Shown here: positions 33,845 to 42,554 of the stretch, one piece after another
Layout of the letters: the number at the start of each line of letters is the position of its first letter
Numbering within the stretch: the stretch's first letter is position 1
From: an uncultured Roseburia sp.
GTDB lineage: Bacteria; Bacillota; Clostridia; Lachnospirales; Lachnospiraceae
Assembly: GCA_910587865.1 (NCBI GenBank)
Contig: CAJUNX010000003.1
Span: 59,363 to 123,362, forward strand
Reading direction: 5' to 3'
DNA length: 64,000 bases
The notes under the pieces: model-generated
Told to the model about the DNA's origin: nothing
The model's input: only the letters and a program-made list of their open reading frames with translations
Database searches by the model: none
Position numbers and translations under genes: made by a program

Positions 33845-34855
33845 CTATGGAAGCACCTCAGAAAGTCCGAGCCATCCCTTTACCGTTTCCACGGCATACC
33901 CAACCGCCTGGGCTATCTTCTCTGTATCAAGTCCCATTTCGTACAGTCTCCCGGCCGCTTCCCTGGCTTTCTTCAATTCACCGTCCTGCTCTGATTCTTT
34001 TCTCATTTCCTGAATCGCCTGACACACATCAACTGCCTCCTCACCTTCCTCATATTTTATTCCCGAATTTGTAATCGCCTCAATCACATCTGCCGCCCTG
34101 CGCTCCACTTCCCGGAACCGTTTTTCATTTACTTTTAGTATCCGGCTTAAATTCTCCCGGTCCTTTGAATACTTGATGAAAAACATCACCTCCCGAAGGC
34201 TGGACTGAAACTTCATGATCTCCTCATCCAGCATCTGCGCCGGGGCAATCAGCCGTACACGGTAATTGTCCATGCAGGCAAGCACATCCGTGTCTGACAC
34301 ATTCATCATGTCAAACAGGCTTAACGGACCGTCCCATTCTTCCGGGCCAAAGAATATTGTCACTGTGACAGATGGTATCAGTCTGTCGTCCGCCCAAAAG
34401 CCGCTTAAGAATTCACCGGCGCGAGGGGATTTCTTACCTCCTTCAGCAGACGAGTGTCCCTGTGCTTTTTTCAAATGATGCATGGCATCCTTTTTCATGT
34501 TTTTCCGGTGTGACTTTGCCGCCTCTTCCACCTGGCCTGCGTATTCCAGCGCATCATAGAGATTGTTTTTCACCGCCATAGCATAATGAATCTCCGACTG
34601 GTTCTCCACGCCATAAAGAACGTACTCCATTTTTCCGTCTGTCATCGCGGCATACAGCTTCTGCACATCACGGAACCGCTGGACCGGAACCGCTGCCCCA
34701 TCCGTGCCATATGGCAGCGCAATTTTAGTGGAATCACGCTCCGTAAGCTGCTCTGGCAGGATCACCTGCCGCCCGCCGTAAATATAATAATTGAAAATAT
34801 CGGCAAATACGCCGGCATCCTTCACATAATCTTTTGTGATTGTATCTGTTTTCAA
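33845..34855 (-). CDS. Rpn-family recombination-promoting nuclease / putative transposase
   Basis: PD-(D/E)XK-type nuclease of the Rpn/transposase_31 group. The 336 residues open with TITKDYVKDAGVFADIFNYYIYGG, typical of the family in Lachnospiraceae, followed by the core strand MEYVLYGVENQSEIHYAMAVKNNLYDAL, where the E and the Q/K positions form the nuclease motif. The middle (DWRLIPSVTVTIFFGPEEWDGPLSLFDM-like, about 160-190) and the C-terminal helical tail (KAREAAGRLYEMGLDTEKIAQAVGY) also fit. The start is a TTG at 34855 with AGAGGT upstream; no in-frame ATG is better. It has its own promoter. Confidence 0.85.
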   Translation of the reverse strand: MKTDTITKDYVKDAGVFADIFNYYIYGGRQVILPEQLTERDSTKIALPYGTDGAAVPVQRFRDVQKLYAAMTDGKMEYVLYGVENQSEIHYAMAVKNNLYDALEYAGQVEEAAKSHRKNMKKDAMHHLKKAQGHSSAEGGKKSPRAGEFLSGFWADDRLIPSVTVTIFFGPEEWDGPLSLFDMMNVSDTDVLACMDNYRVRLIAPAQMLDEEIMKFQSSLREVMFFIKYSKDRENLSRILKVNEKRFREVERRAADVIEAITNSGIKYEEGEEAVDVCQAIQEMRKESEQDGELKKAREAAGRLYEMGLDTEKIAQAVGYAVETVKGWLGLSEVLP

Positions 34856-34926
34856 TGACTACCTCTGCCTTTCTGCGTAAATATATGGCAGGCATTCATT
34901 TGGATGAAACTCCTTGTTCCCGCCTT

Positions 34927-34955
34927 ATTATACGCAAAAAAATGATTTTTTTCAA
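34927..34955 (-). promoter_or_regulatory. Promoter of the Rpn gene
   Basis: TTGAAA (34950-34955), 17 bases, perfect TATAAT (34927-34932) on the minus strand, about 70 bases before the TTG start. Confidence 0.75.
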
Positions 34956-34986
34956 GCATATGCGCTCCGCTTCCCCTGCCCTTCTG

Positions 34987-35015
34987 TTGACCTTCTCTCC
35001 TGACAGGAGTATCAT
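34987..35015 (+). promoter_or_regulatory. Promoter of the MBL-fold gene
   Basis: TTGACC (34987-34992), 17 bases, TATCAT (35010-35015), 43 bases before the start codon. The spacer contains CTCCTGACAGGAG, a 5-bp palindrome that may be an operator. Confidence 0.65.
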
Positions 35016-35057
35016 ACATACAGAAATCTGATTTTTTTGAAGGGAAAGGACAAGCTT

Positions 35058-35978
35058 ATGATGCAAAAACGTTTACTGCCGGCGTGCCTTCTTCTGGCCG
35101 CCGCCGCGCTGCTCGGCTGCCTGGCTTTCTGGGCGGACCGGGAGGCGAAAAAGGATTCCACCGGCTATCTGCCGGATCTCTCCTCTGAATATCTGGTCAC
35201 ACAGTACGCGGATGAGAGCGGCAGACAGGGGACTTTTTATACCATTTCAAATGAAAACTGTCTGATCGTCGTGGACGGGGGATGGGCGGAAAATGAGGCT
35301 GCCGTGCGCAGGGTGATCGCCTCTCACGGCAATGTCGTGGATGCCTGGATCATCTCTCACCCGCATCAGGATCACGCGGGCGCGTTCAACGCCATCTGCG
35401 CAGCCCCGGAGGGCATCGTGATCCGGCAGATCTATGACAATGGTTTTGACTATGAATTTATCCGATCCGTCGGGGAACCCTATGATGATATCAATGTCAT
35501 GGAAACGTATTATGCGCTGACGCAGAACGCGAACAATGTCACGCACCTGGCGCGCGGCGATGTGCTCACGGTCTGCGGGCTGACGCTCACGGTCTACAAT
35601 GCCTTTGACCAGACCGTTCTCGATACAGTCGGTGACGAGAAAGATTATCAGAACAATGCCTCCCTGCTGTTTGAGCTGTCGGGAGAGCAAACCGGTATGC
35701 TGTTCTGTTCGGATATCAAATACGATATGGACGCCTGGATATCGGAGCACTATGGGGATCAGATCACGTGCGATTATGTGCAGACCGGCCATCACGGAAA
35801 CTGGTCGTTTTCGGATGCCTTTTATGAAAAGACAGGCGCGTCGGTGTATTTTTTAGATGCGCCGGCGGAGATCACGGAGGGTGATTTTCCCGCAAGGCAG
35901 TTAAAAGAATCTCTCCTCGGTCAAAATAAAACGGTGCTTGACTTCAGCACCGCCCCAAATACGATCACTCTGAGATAA
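35058..35978 (+). CDS. Secreted or lipid-anchored metallo-beta-lactamase-fold hydrolase
   Basis: A 306-residue MBL-fold protein of the ComEC-C-terminal-like type. The start is the first of two ATGs at 35058 after AAGGGAAAGGA. Residues 1-22 are a hydrophobic signal with LLGC, a possible lipobox, so it may be a lipoprotein. The metal site is present: HPHQDHAG (HxHxDH-like), a later Asp in MLFCSDIKYDMD and His in TGHHGNWS. It probably hydrolyses a phosphoester or nucleic acid outside the cell; stand-alone ComEC-like hydrolases are poorly characterised. It has its own promoter, and a stem-loop follows at 36034-36061. Confidence 0.85.
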   Translation: MMQKRLLPACLLLAAAALLGCLAFWADREAKKDSTGYLPDLSSEYLVTQYADESGRQGTFYTISNENCLIVVDGGWAENEAAVRRVIASHGNVVDAWIISHPHQDHAGAFNAICAAPEGIVIRQIYDNGFDYEFIRSVGEPYDDINVMETYYALTQNANNVTHLARGDVLTVCGLTLTVYNAFDQTVLDTVGDEKDYQNNASLLFELSGEQTGMLFCSDIKYDMDAWISEHYGDQITCDYVQTGHHGNWSFSDAFYEKTGASVYFLDAPAEITEGDFPARQLKESLLGQNKTVLDFSTAPNTITLR

Positions 35979-36033
35979 TACAGCCTGTTTTACAGACATG
36001 CTTTCTTTGTGAAACCTGTCCTCTGACGTTGAT

Positions 36034-36061
36034 AGCGGATGCGGCCTGCCCCGCATCCGCT
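36034..36061. terminator. Strong hairpin after the MBL-fold gene
   Basis: Perfect 11-bp arms AGCGGATGCGG (36034-36044) and CCGCATCCGCT (36051-36061), six-base loop. No U-tract follows, so termination efficiency is doubtful, but the position between two convergent genes fits. Confidence 0.5.
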
Positions 36062-36120
36062 GCTGCAGAAATTGTCCCATCTACGTATGAATACGTTGAC
36101 TGCTCCATGAGCCTGACAAC

Positions 36121-36137
36121 TTACAAGTGCATTGTAA
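36121..36137. promoter_or_regulatory. BlaI-like operator palindrome
   Basis: TTACAAGTGCATTGTAA has 6-base inverted arms with the TACA/TGTA ends typical of BlaI/MecI operators. It is downstream of the blaR1-like gene rather than before blaI. The remaining part of this 300-base gap holds no gene I can support. Confidence 0.4.
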
Positions 36138-36285
36138 CAGGCGCATACCGCGCAATTTGTCGAATTTTGCAGATTATATTCCAAAACCCGACATTGTTCT
36201 CTGGTCTTCTCTCTTCACAGCTCTCTCATCTCACCATACAGTCACCGGGGCGGTACTCATTCACACCCTCATCTATGTTCTGACA

Positions 36286-37716
36286 TCAGTAGAAATAGTA
36301 GCTCCCACTTGAAGTAATATCCACTGTGCCGCGGTTCTGCACAAGGACGCAGTAATTGCCCGAGCTGCTGATCGCAAAATCATGTGAAAGATTTTTAGTT
36401 CCTTCCACATAGCGCACGTTATTCCACTTGTCCATAATCCCAATCCAATACACAGTGTCATTAGGTATCGTTGATGCTGAAATATTTATCGTCTGCCCGC
36501 TCTTCACATAAAAGTCGCGGGAGATGTAGCGCGTGCCCGGCTTCACCGTCCAGTTAAATGTCGCCATCTCGTTTGCGTCGAGAAGCGGCATGATATCCTC
36601 CTCGTACTCGACCGTGCCGTACACGAGACTGTCATACGTGTCATCCTGCTCCGCCGGCAGATAGATCTCCTCCGGCGCACTGCAGCTGTCGCCGCCCGCC
36701 GGTTCTTCGTCCGTCGTCTCCACCAGTTCGTAAACATAATCATGTACTTCCGCAATCTGAATACCGGCTGCATAAGTCGTCGAAACGCTGAGTGCTGCAA
36801 ACGCGAATGCTGCCAGCGCTGCGGCTCCTTTTGCCACCGGCTTTCTCTTCTTGTAGCTCATCATATAATCGATTCTCCTTTCCAGTCTCAAAGGGCTCTC
36901 GTACAGCGATGAATATACGAATTCCCCGCTGTACCGGTCAGACACCTTCTCCATAATATTTACTATGATCTCAAAATAACGCCGTTCGTCCATCTCGTCG
37001 CGAAGCGCAATGACTGCACGCCTGTCACAGCAGATCTCACTCCACTCGGTCAGAAGCTCCGGAAGTTTCCCGGGCATGATCCCTGTCCCGAGCACAATCC
37101 CGGCAAATCTGCCGAGAAGGTGAAAGAGCCGGTCGCGCTGTCTGTAATGAATCAGCTCATGATGAAAGATCACCGACAGCTCTTCTTTTGTAAAATTCGC
37201 ATTTGGCAGCAGGATGACACCGGTGAACACACCGCCGGTCGCCGGACTGGCGAGACAGGAACTCCGAAAAAGCCGGACGGATCTGCAGATCTTTAACTTT
37301 CTTTTCACGCGCAGGAATTCTCTGGCCACTTCCGGATCATCCTCCGGCGTGCTCGTATCCCACAGTCTTGCTTTCTCCCATATGCTGCGCAGAAGGAATA
37401 GAAAGAGATTGCGGAGCATAAACACAAACCACGCCACACAGATGATCATGCCGAACTTCCACTCTATGCCTGTGAGCATGAAATCCCATCCCCACATTCC
37501 TTCTCTGTTTATGTATCCGTCACGCACCGTCAGTCTCATCATAAAATAAACAACTGGCACCAGATACAGGAGACATACCATCCGCAGTATCAGGTACACG
37601 AGCTCCGGGTACCTTCCTTTACAGATTTTCCGAATCATCCACCATATCCCAAGTGCCAGCGTTCCTGTGAGCATCATGCTGATCAGTGTATAAAACGTCT
37701 GACTAATCAGACGCAT
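36286..37716 (-). CDS. BlaR1/MecR1-like M56 sensor metalloprotease
   Basis: Membrane zinc protease that on signal cleaves its cognate BlaI-type repressor. The 476 residues have four transmembrane helices (about 8-28, 33-58, 82-112 and 295-318). The cytoplasmic gluzincin domain carries the zinc motif HHELIHYRQRD near residue 187. The extracellular C-terminus (about 320-476) is not a penicillin-binding domain. It is a beta-rich segment (FNWTVKPGTRYISRDFYVKSG, ISSSGNYCVLVQN) like PPC or carbohydrate-binding modules, so it probably senses something other than beta-lactams. It overlaps blaI by 14 bases. Confidence 0.88.
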   Translation of the reverse strand: MRLISQTFYTLISMMLTGTLALGIWWMIRKICKGRYPELVYLILRMVCLLYLVPVVYFMMRLTVRDGYINREGMWGWDFMLTGIEWKFGMIICVAWFVFMLRNLFLFLLRSIWEKARLWDTSTPEDDPEVAREFLRVKRKLKICRSVRLFRSSCLASPATGGVFTGVILLPNANFTKEELSVIFHHELIHYRQRDRLFHLLGRFAGIVLGTGIMPGKLPELLTEWSEICCDRRAVIALRDEMDERRYFEIIVNIMEKVSDRYSGEFVYSSLYESPLRLERRIDYMMSYKKRKPVAKGAAALAAFAFAALSVSTTYAAGIQIAEVHDYVYELVETTDEEPAGGDSCSAPEEIYLPAEQDDTYDSLVYGTVEYEEDIMPLLDANEMATFNWTVKPGTRYISRDFYVKSGQTINISASTIPNDTVYWIGIMDKWNNVRYVEGTKNLSHDFAISSSGNYCVLVQNRGTVDITSSGSYYFY

Positions 37717-38077
37717 TTAACTTTTTCCTGAGCTTGTCAAGATCCTCCTTTGACAGGAAGTCGTCGCAGATGCAGTTTACCATCTCACTCATATCTCCCT
37801 TTGTGAAAAATCTGGCATTCTCTTCCATCGTTGCTTTCCAGTAGTCTGACTTTTGTACCAGTGGCTGATAATAGCAATATCTGCCCTTGCGGTAAAGAGA
37901 CAGAAAACCTTTTTTCACCAGTCTGGTCAGGAAAGTGGAAACTGTCTGCGGCTTCCAGCACTTGTTATTCTCTGAGTTTACACCCCCCATGATCTCCTGT
38001 AGTGCCAAATCTTCCGAAGAATCCCATATGACTTTCATTACAAGTCGTTCACATGCTGAGATATTCGTCACGTCCAT
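37703..38077 (-). CDS. BlaI/MecI/CopY-family repressor
   Basis: A 124-residue winged-helix repressor. The N-terminus has the family opening ISACERLVMKVIWDSSEDLALQEIM, the recognition helix KPQTVSTFLTRLVKKGFLSLYRKGRYCYYQPLV and a C-terminal dimerisation helix pair (FLSKEDLDKLRKKL). AAAGGAG precedes the ATG. The pair with the overlapping BlaR1-like protease forms a signal-proteolysis switch. The regulated target beyond the operon itself is not evident; the MBL-fold gene next door is a candidate. Confidence 0.92.
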   Translation of the reverse strand: MDVTNISACERLVMKVIWDSSEDLALQEIMGGVNSENNKCWKPQTVSTFLTRLVKKGFLSLYRKGRYCYYQPLVQKSDYWKATMEENARFFTKGDMSEMVNCICDDFLSKEDLDKLRKKLNASD

Positions 38078-38233
38078 ACTTCATTCTCCTTTCTACTCCC
38101 GCAGCGCACTCCACGTTCATATCACATTTCCGGCTACTGCGCATTACCGTTCTCTACTCCGGCACTGCGTATTGTCCTATTTACAACATAGCCCTGCACT
38201 CAGTTTTGCAAAAGAAGAACAGGCTACCCTGCT

Positions 38234-38262
38234 ATTATAACGCAGTTCTCTATGTAAATCCA
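38234..38262 (-). promoter_or_regulatory. Possible blaI promoter
   Basis: A perfect TATAAT (38234-38239, minus strand) has only a weak TGGATT 17 bases upstream. Inverted segments ATTTACA (about 38179) and TGTAAAT (38253-38259) flank it and could be BlaI half-sites. Confidence 0.35.
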
Positions 38263-38337
38263 CCCCTATTTTATGAAAGTATAAAACTATTTTTATCCAG
38301 GAATGAGCGGTCCCCTGCCCCTTCATCAAAGATACAA

Positions 38338-38366
38338 TTGTGATTTTTCCGCGATACGGTTATAAT
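38338..38366 (+). promoter_or_regulatory. Promoter of the AAA ATPase gene
   Basis: TTGTGA (38338-38343), 17 bases, perfect TATAAT (38361-38366), 36 bases before the start codon. Confidence 0.75.
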
Positions 38367-38401
38367 AGGAAAAACAGATATTTGCAGAAAGGAATTTCTC
38401 A

Positions 38402-39982
38402 ATGAAAACATTTAACATAAATGCTGACTGCAATCCTGAATTTCATTATATGGTAGATCTTACCGACCGGCTGAAAGCAATCCGGGCCATGGTAGACCGC
38501 GGTGAATATTTTACCATCAACCGCGCCAGGCAGTACGGAAAAACCACAATCTTACAGGCACTCGAGCGCTTTCTGGCGGATGATTACACGGTTGTAAACA
38601 TGGATTTCCAGCTGTTTGGTTCCGCAGACTTTGAAACGGAATCTTCTTTTGTAAATGCATTTGCCGAAGAGCTTCTCGACATTATGTCCGGATCCGAAGA
38701 TTTTCCAGACGAGACAGCCCGTATGCTCCATTCTCTTTTATCCGGTTCTGCGGCGGACCGCCGTCTGTCCAGGCTGTTCCGGTGTCTGAGTCAGTGGTGC
38801 GGATTGTCTGACAGGAAGATCGTTCTTATGATCGATGAGGTCGACAGTGCGGCAAATAATCAGGTGTTTCTGGACTGTCTTGCACAGCTTCGCGGATATT
38901 ATATCCAAAGGCATAAAAAGCCGGCATTTCACTCGGTCATCCTTGCAGGTGTTTATGATGTCAAAAACATGAAGCGGAAATTTGTCTCCGAAGATACACA
39001 TAAAGTCAACAGTCCGTGGAATATTGCCGCCGATTTCCTGGTCGATATGGATTTTTCTGCAGATGATATCGCCGGAATGCTGACCGAATACGAAAATGAT
39101 CATCTCACAAACATGGATATTCGCGCTGTCGCCGGCCTTCTTTACGACTATACCGCCGGTTATCCGTTTCTCGTCTCCAAATTATGCAAATTGATGGACG
39201 AGCGTCCCGGTGCTCTTTCCGCCCAGGCGAATGTCTGGACAAGAGAGGGTGTCCTTACGGCGGTTCGCATCCTGCTCCTTGAAAAGAATACACTGTTTGA
39301 ATCTCTGATCCGTAACCTGCAGAGCTATCCTGAGTTGAAATCGATTTTATACGCTCTGTTGTTTCTGGGGCAGACGATCGCATATAATCCGGATGACAGT
39401 ATCATTGACATTGCCCTGATGTTTGGTTTTGTCAAAATTGAAAACGAATCGATCGTAATTGCCAATCGGATTTTTGAGACGAGAATCTATAATTATTTTC
39501 TGACGGCCACTGAAATGCAGAATATGGATATTTACAAAGCCAGTCTTAAGAGCAGAAATCAATTTACCGAGGGCGGCCAATTAAATATGCGTCTGGTTCT
39601 TGAGAAATTCGTGATTCATTTTGATGAACTTTACGGTGACCGGGATCAGACATTTTTGGAAGAAGACGGACGCAGATTCTTTCTTCTCTATCTCAAACCG
39701 ATTATTAACGGAACCGGCAACTATTATATTGAGGCTCAGACACGCAATATGGAGCGTACCGATGTTATTGTCGATTATCATGGAGAACAATTTATCATAG
39801 AATTAAAAATATGGCGCGGAAATGCCTATCACACAAGAGGCGAAGCGCAGCTGACCGCATATCTCGACTACTATCACCTGAAGAAAGGATATATGCTCAG
39901 TTTTAATTTCAACCAGAAGAAACAGATCGGCGTACATGATATCATCCTGGGCAGCCGGATACTGACAGAGGCAGTGGTATAA
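38402..39982 (+). CDS. AAA-like ATPase fused to a PD-(D/E)XK nuclease domain
   Basis: A 526-residue protein. The N-terminal ATPase has the Walker A RARQYGKTT (41-49), Walker B IVLMIDEVDSA near 145 and a winged-helix-like lid (AGYPFLVSKLCKLM). The C-terminal 120 residues hold the nuclease core: VIVDYHGEQFIIELKIWRG with E-L-K, then TRGEAQLTAYLDYY and the closing strand KKGYMLSFNF. This AAA_34-like/DUF1703 architecture is common in gut anaerobes, with no assigned role; defence or mobile-element functions have been suggested. AAAGGA precedes the ATG. The stop codon lies in the loop of a terminator hairpin. Confidence 0.88.
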   Translation: MKTFNINADCNPEFHYMVDLTDRLKAIRAMVDRGEYFTINRARQYGKTTILQALERFLADDYTVVNMDFQLFGSADFETESSFVNAFAEELLDIMSGSEDFPDETARMLHSLLSGSAADRRLSRLFRCLSQWCGLSDRKIVLMIDEVDSAANNQVFLDCLAQLRGYYIQRHKKPAFHSVILAGVYDVKNMKRKFVSEDTHKVNSPWNIAADFLVDMDFSADDIAGMLTEYENDHLTNMDIRAVAGLLYDYTAGYPFLVSKLCKLMDERPGALSAQANVWTREGVLTAVRILLLEKNTLFESLIRNLQSYPELKSILYALLFLGQTIAYNPDDSIIDIALMFGFVKIENESIVIANRIFETRIYNYFLTATEMQNMDIYKASLKSRNQFTEGGQLNMRLVLEKFVIHFDELYGDRDQTFLEEDGRRFFLLYLKPIINGTGNYYIEAQTRNMERTDVIVDYHGEQFIIELKIWRGNAYHTRGEAQLTAYLDYYHLKKGYMLSFNFNQKKQIGVHDIILGSRILTEAVV

Positions 39983-39997
39983 CACCACTGCCTCTGT
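39965..39997. terminator. Convergent terminator containing the ATPase stop codon
   Basis: Perfect 14-bp arms ACAGAGGCAGTGGT (39965-39978) and ACCACTGCCTCTGT (39984-39997) with a five-base loop that holds the TAA stop. It lies between the converging ATPase and manC genes and probably serves both. Confidence 0.85.
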
Positions 39998-40004
39998 TCC
40001 ATAA

Positions 40005-41408
40005 TTATTTTACAATCTCATCCGCACCGGCATCTCCGATGCTCACCTCAATCAGGCGCAGATCGGATCCGATCGCCTGCAGCGAATGCTCTTTTCCGGC
40101 CGCGATACTGACCGTCGATCCGGCGAGCAGATCCACCCCGGTTCCCTCGATCCTCAGCTTGCCCATGCCGGAGAGCACGGTGATCGTCTCGGTATGCCGT
40201 TCGTGGATATGGCACGGCATCTCACGGCCCGCGATGACTTTGATCCGTCTCGTGACGCTCTTGATCCCGTCATCGTCGTCATTGTCAATCGTCTTGATCG
40301 TCCCCCAGCGGCGCTCCTCATACCGGGAGGTATCCTCAAGACCGGCCAGGCAGTCCTTGATATAGGAGCTCTGGTGCTTGTCCGCCACCAGGATCCCGTC
40401 ATGAGAGGCCGCGATGACCATATCTTTTGCCCCCATCACCACCATAGGAATGCCAAGCACATTGATCGCGTGGCTGTTCTCGCAGGTGCCGTCCCAGGTC
40501 ACGTCCCCGATACTGTTTTCCGGCATCTCTTCCGTCAGCGTATTCCAGGTTCCGAGATCCTTCCACATATCGTCATAGCGGATGGCGACGATCGGTTTCC
40601 AGTGTTCTAAGACCTCATAGTCAAAACTCTTTTTCGGGAGCTTTTCATATTCCGCCACCATCGTGTCGTAATCGCAGCGCACGCCGTAAGGCGCAAGCCA
40701 CCGGGACGCCATCGACAGCCGGAAACAGAATACGCCGCAGTTCCACAAAGCGCCCTCCGCCACCAGCTCCCCGGCGGCTGCCTCATCCGGCTTCTCGCGG
40801 AAACCGGCCACCTCAAGCAGATCGCCCGCTGCCGCTGCTGTCTTCCCTCCAGACGCTACGCCGCCCGCTGCCACGGATGCCGCTGCGCCGCCGCTGTTCC
40901 CCTGCCTTTTCGGCACGATATACCCGTACTTTGTCGACGGGTAGGTGGGAACCCCGCCGAGCAGTCCGATCGTCTGTTCTGCGGTGCGGATGTATTCTCC
41001 CAGCCTCGTGATGCACTGAAAAAATGCTCCGGTCGTATAGGGATCCACCGGCAGAAACGCCACCACATCGTCCGGCGATGCTCCTTTTTTTGACAGAAGG
41101 TACGCGCAGGAGAGCATGACTGCCGGAAACGTATCCCGGCGCATCGGCTCCACCGCCACCTCCGTCGCATTATCCAGCTGGCTCTCGATCAGCTCCACCT
41201 GGGCACTGCTGGCACACACGATCGTGTTTTCAGCGAGCCCTGCCGTCTTCAGCTGCCCGTAGACGCGCTGGAGCATCGAGCATTTTTCCTCCGTCCCGCC
41301 GGCCGATCCGTCGTGATTCATCAGTTTGATATATTGTTTGGAGCAGAGATCGTTTGACAGCGGCCACAGCCGTCTGCCCGATCCCCCTGACAATAATACG
41401 ATATACAT
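40005..41408 (-). CDS. manC: Mannose-1-phosphate guanylyltransferase
   Basis: Makes GDP-mannose from GTP and mannose-1-phosphate. The 467 residues start VLLSGGSGRRLWPLSNDLCSKQ, the nucleotidyltransferase signature, with LPVDPY near 120, FREKPDEA near 205 and FDYEVLEH near 250. The C-terminal cupin domain (MPCHIHERHTETITVLSG) is the part that in bifunctional enzymes isomerises mannose-6-phosphate, so both activities are possible. An Ala/Gly-rich insert (about 170-195) precedes FREKP. Last gene of the gmd-fcl-manC operon. Confidence 0.94.
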   Translation of the reverse strand: MYIVLLSGGSGRRLWPLSNDLCSKQYIKLMNHDGSAGGTEEKCSMLQRVYGQLKTAGLAENTIVCASSAQVELIESQLDNATEVAVEPMRRDTFPAVMLSCAYLLSKKGASPDDVVAFLPVDPYTTGAFFQCITRLGEYIRTAEQTIGLLGGVPTYPSTKYGYIVPKRQGNSGGAAASVAAGGVASGGKTAAAAGDLLEVAGFREKPDEAAAGELVAEGALWNCGVFCFRLSMASRWLAPYGVRCDYDTMVAEYEKLPKKSFDYEVLEHWKPIVAIRYDDMWKDLGTWNTLTEEMPENSIGDVTWDGTCENSHAINVLGIPMVVMGAKDMVIAASHDGILVADKHQSSYIKDCLAGLEDTSRYEERRWGTIKTIDNDDDDGIKSVTRRIKVIAGREMPCHIHERHTETITVLSGMGKLRIEGTGVDLLAGSTVSIAAGKEHSLQAIGSDLRLIEVSIGDAGADEIVK

Positions 41409-41460
41409 AGTTCCTCCTCATAAGCTCTGCCGCACGCACGGCAGACTTCTCCTCCCGGTG

Positions 41461-41555
41461 TACCGTCATCCGTGTGCCGAACGTGAACGCTTCCGACAAG
41501 CTCCGTCTGATCCTGCATATTCCAGATACCGTCACCCGTGTGCCGAACGTGAACG
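41461..41555. repeat. Direct repeat, 66-bp period, between fcl and manC
   Basis: TACCGTCANCCGTGTGCCGA and the following ACGTGAACG occur at 41461 and 41527 with one difference. The duplication fills most of the 157-base intercistronic gap. Confidence 0.88.
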
Positions 41556-41565
41556 TATCACCACT

Positions 41566-42510
41566 CTATCGCTCCGCGCGCATCGGATTGTTCAGAAAAT
41601 CTTCATATGCAAGCCGGATGCCGTCCTCAAGCTCTGTCCTGTATCTCCAGCCGAGACTCTCAAGCTTGCTCACGTCGAGCAGCTTCCGCGGCGTCCCGTC
41701 CGGTTTGGACGGATCCCAAAGAATTTCCCCGTGAAAACCGATCACCTTTGCCACCAGCTCCGTGAGTTCTTTTATCGTCAGCTCTTTGCCCGTGCCGAGG
41801 TTTACGGTCTCATTTCCGCTGTAGGTATTCATCAGATAGACACAGGCGTCCGCCAGATCGTCCACATATAAAAACTCACGCAGCGGCGTTCCGGTTCCCC
41901 AGCAGGTCACGGAATCGGCGCCGGACTCCTTCGCCTCGTGGAAACGCCGGATCAGCGCCGGCAGCACATGGCTGTGTTCCGGGTGATAATTGTCATTCGG
42001 TCCGTAAAGGTTGGTCGGCATGACGGAGATATAATCGGTTCCGTACTGCCGATTTAAATATTCGCAGTATTTTAAGCCGCTGATCTTTGCCAGCGCATAT
42101 GCCTCATTCGTCTCCTCGAGCGCGCTCGTCAGAAGGCAGCTCTCCGGCATCGGCTGCGGCGCCATGCGCGGATAGATACAGGAGGAGCCGAGAAACATCA
42201 GCTTTTTGCACCCGTTTTTCCACGCCTCATGGATCACGTTCATCTCCAGCACCATATTGTCGTACATGAAATCGGCAAGCGCGCCGCTGTTGGCCATGAT
42301 GCCGCCGACCTTTGCCGCCGCAAGAAAGACATAATCCGGCTTCTCTTCTGCAAAAAACGCTTCCACCGCATCCTGGCGGCAGAGGTTCAGCTCCTTATGC
42401 GTCCGCGTGATGATATTGTGATATCCTTCCTTTTCCAGCTGTCTGATAATCGCAGAACCCACCATGCCGCGATGGCCGGCTACATAGATTTTTGCATCTT
42501 TTTCCATCAT
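41566..42510 (-). CDS. fcl: GDP-L-fucose synthase
   Basis: Epimerises and reduces GDP-4-keto-6-deoxymannose to GDP-L-fucose with NADPH. The 314 residues (start possibly one codon later) have the Rossmann motif VAGHRGMVGSAI, the FLAAAKVGGI strand characteristic of Fcl, FLGSSCIYP with the catalytic Ser/Cys, and the YALAKISGLKYCE Tyr-x3-Lys pair. Complete and typical. Middle gene of the GDP-fucose operon. Confidence 0.96.
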   Translation of the reverse strand: MMEKDAKIYVAGHRGMVGSAIIRQLEKEGYHNIITRTHKELNLCRQDAVEAFFAEEKPDYVFLAAAKVGGIMANSGALADFMYDNMVLEMNVIHEAWKNGCKKLMFLGSSCIYPRMAPQPMPESCLLTSALEETNEAYALAKISGLKYCEYLNRQYGTDYISVMPTNLYGPNDNYHPEHSHVLPALIRRFHEAKESGADSVTCWGTGTPLREFLYVDDLADACVYLMNTYSGNETVNLGTGKELTIKELTELVAKVIGFHGEILWDPSKPDGTPRKLLDVSKLESLGWRYRTELEDGIRLAYEDFLNNPMRAER

Positions 42511-42554
42511 TTTTGAATTCTCCCTGTTTTTACATATTCCAGGCCCCGGTTCCT

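Noticed and set aside
35990..36184. Cysteine-rich 64-codon frame
   Set aside because: It needs a TTG start without a ribosome binding site and spans a strong hairpin.
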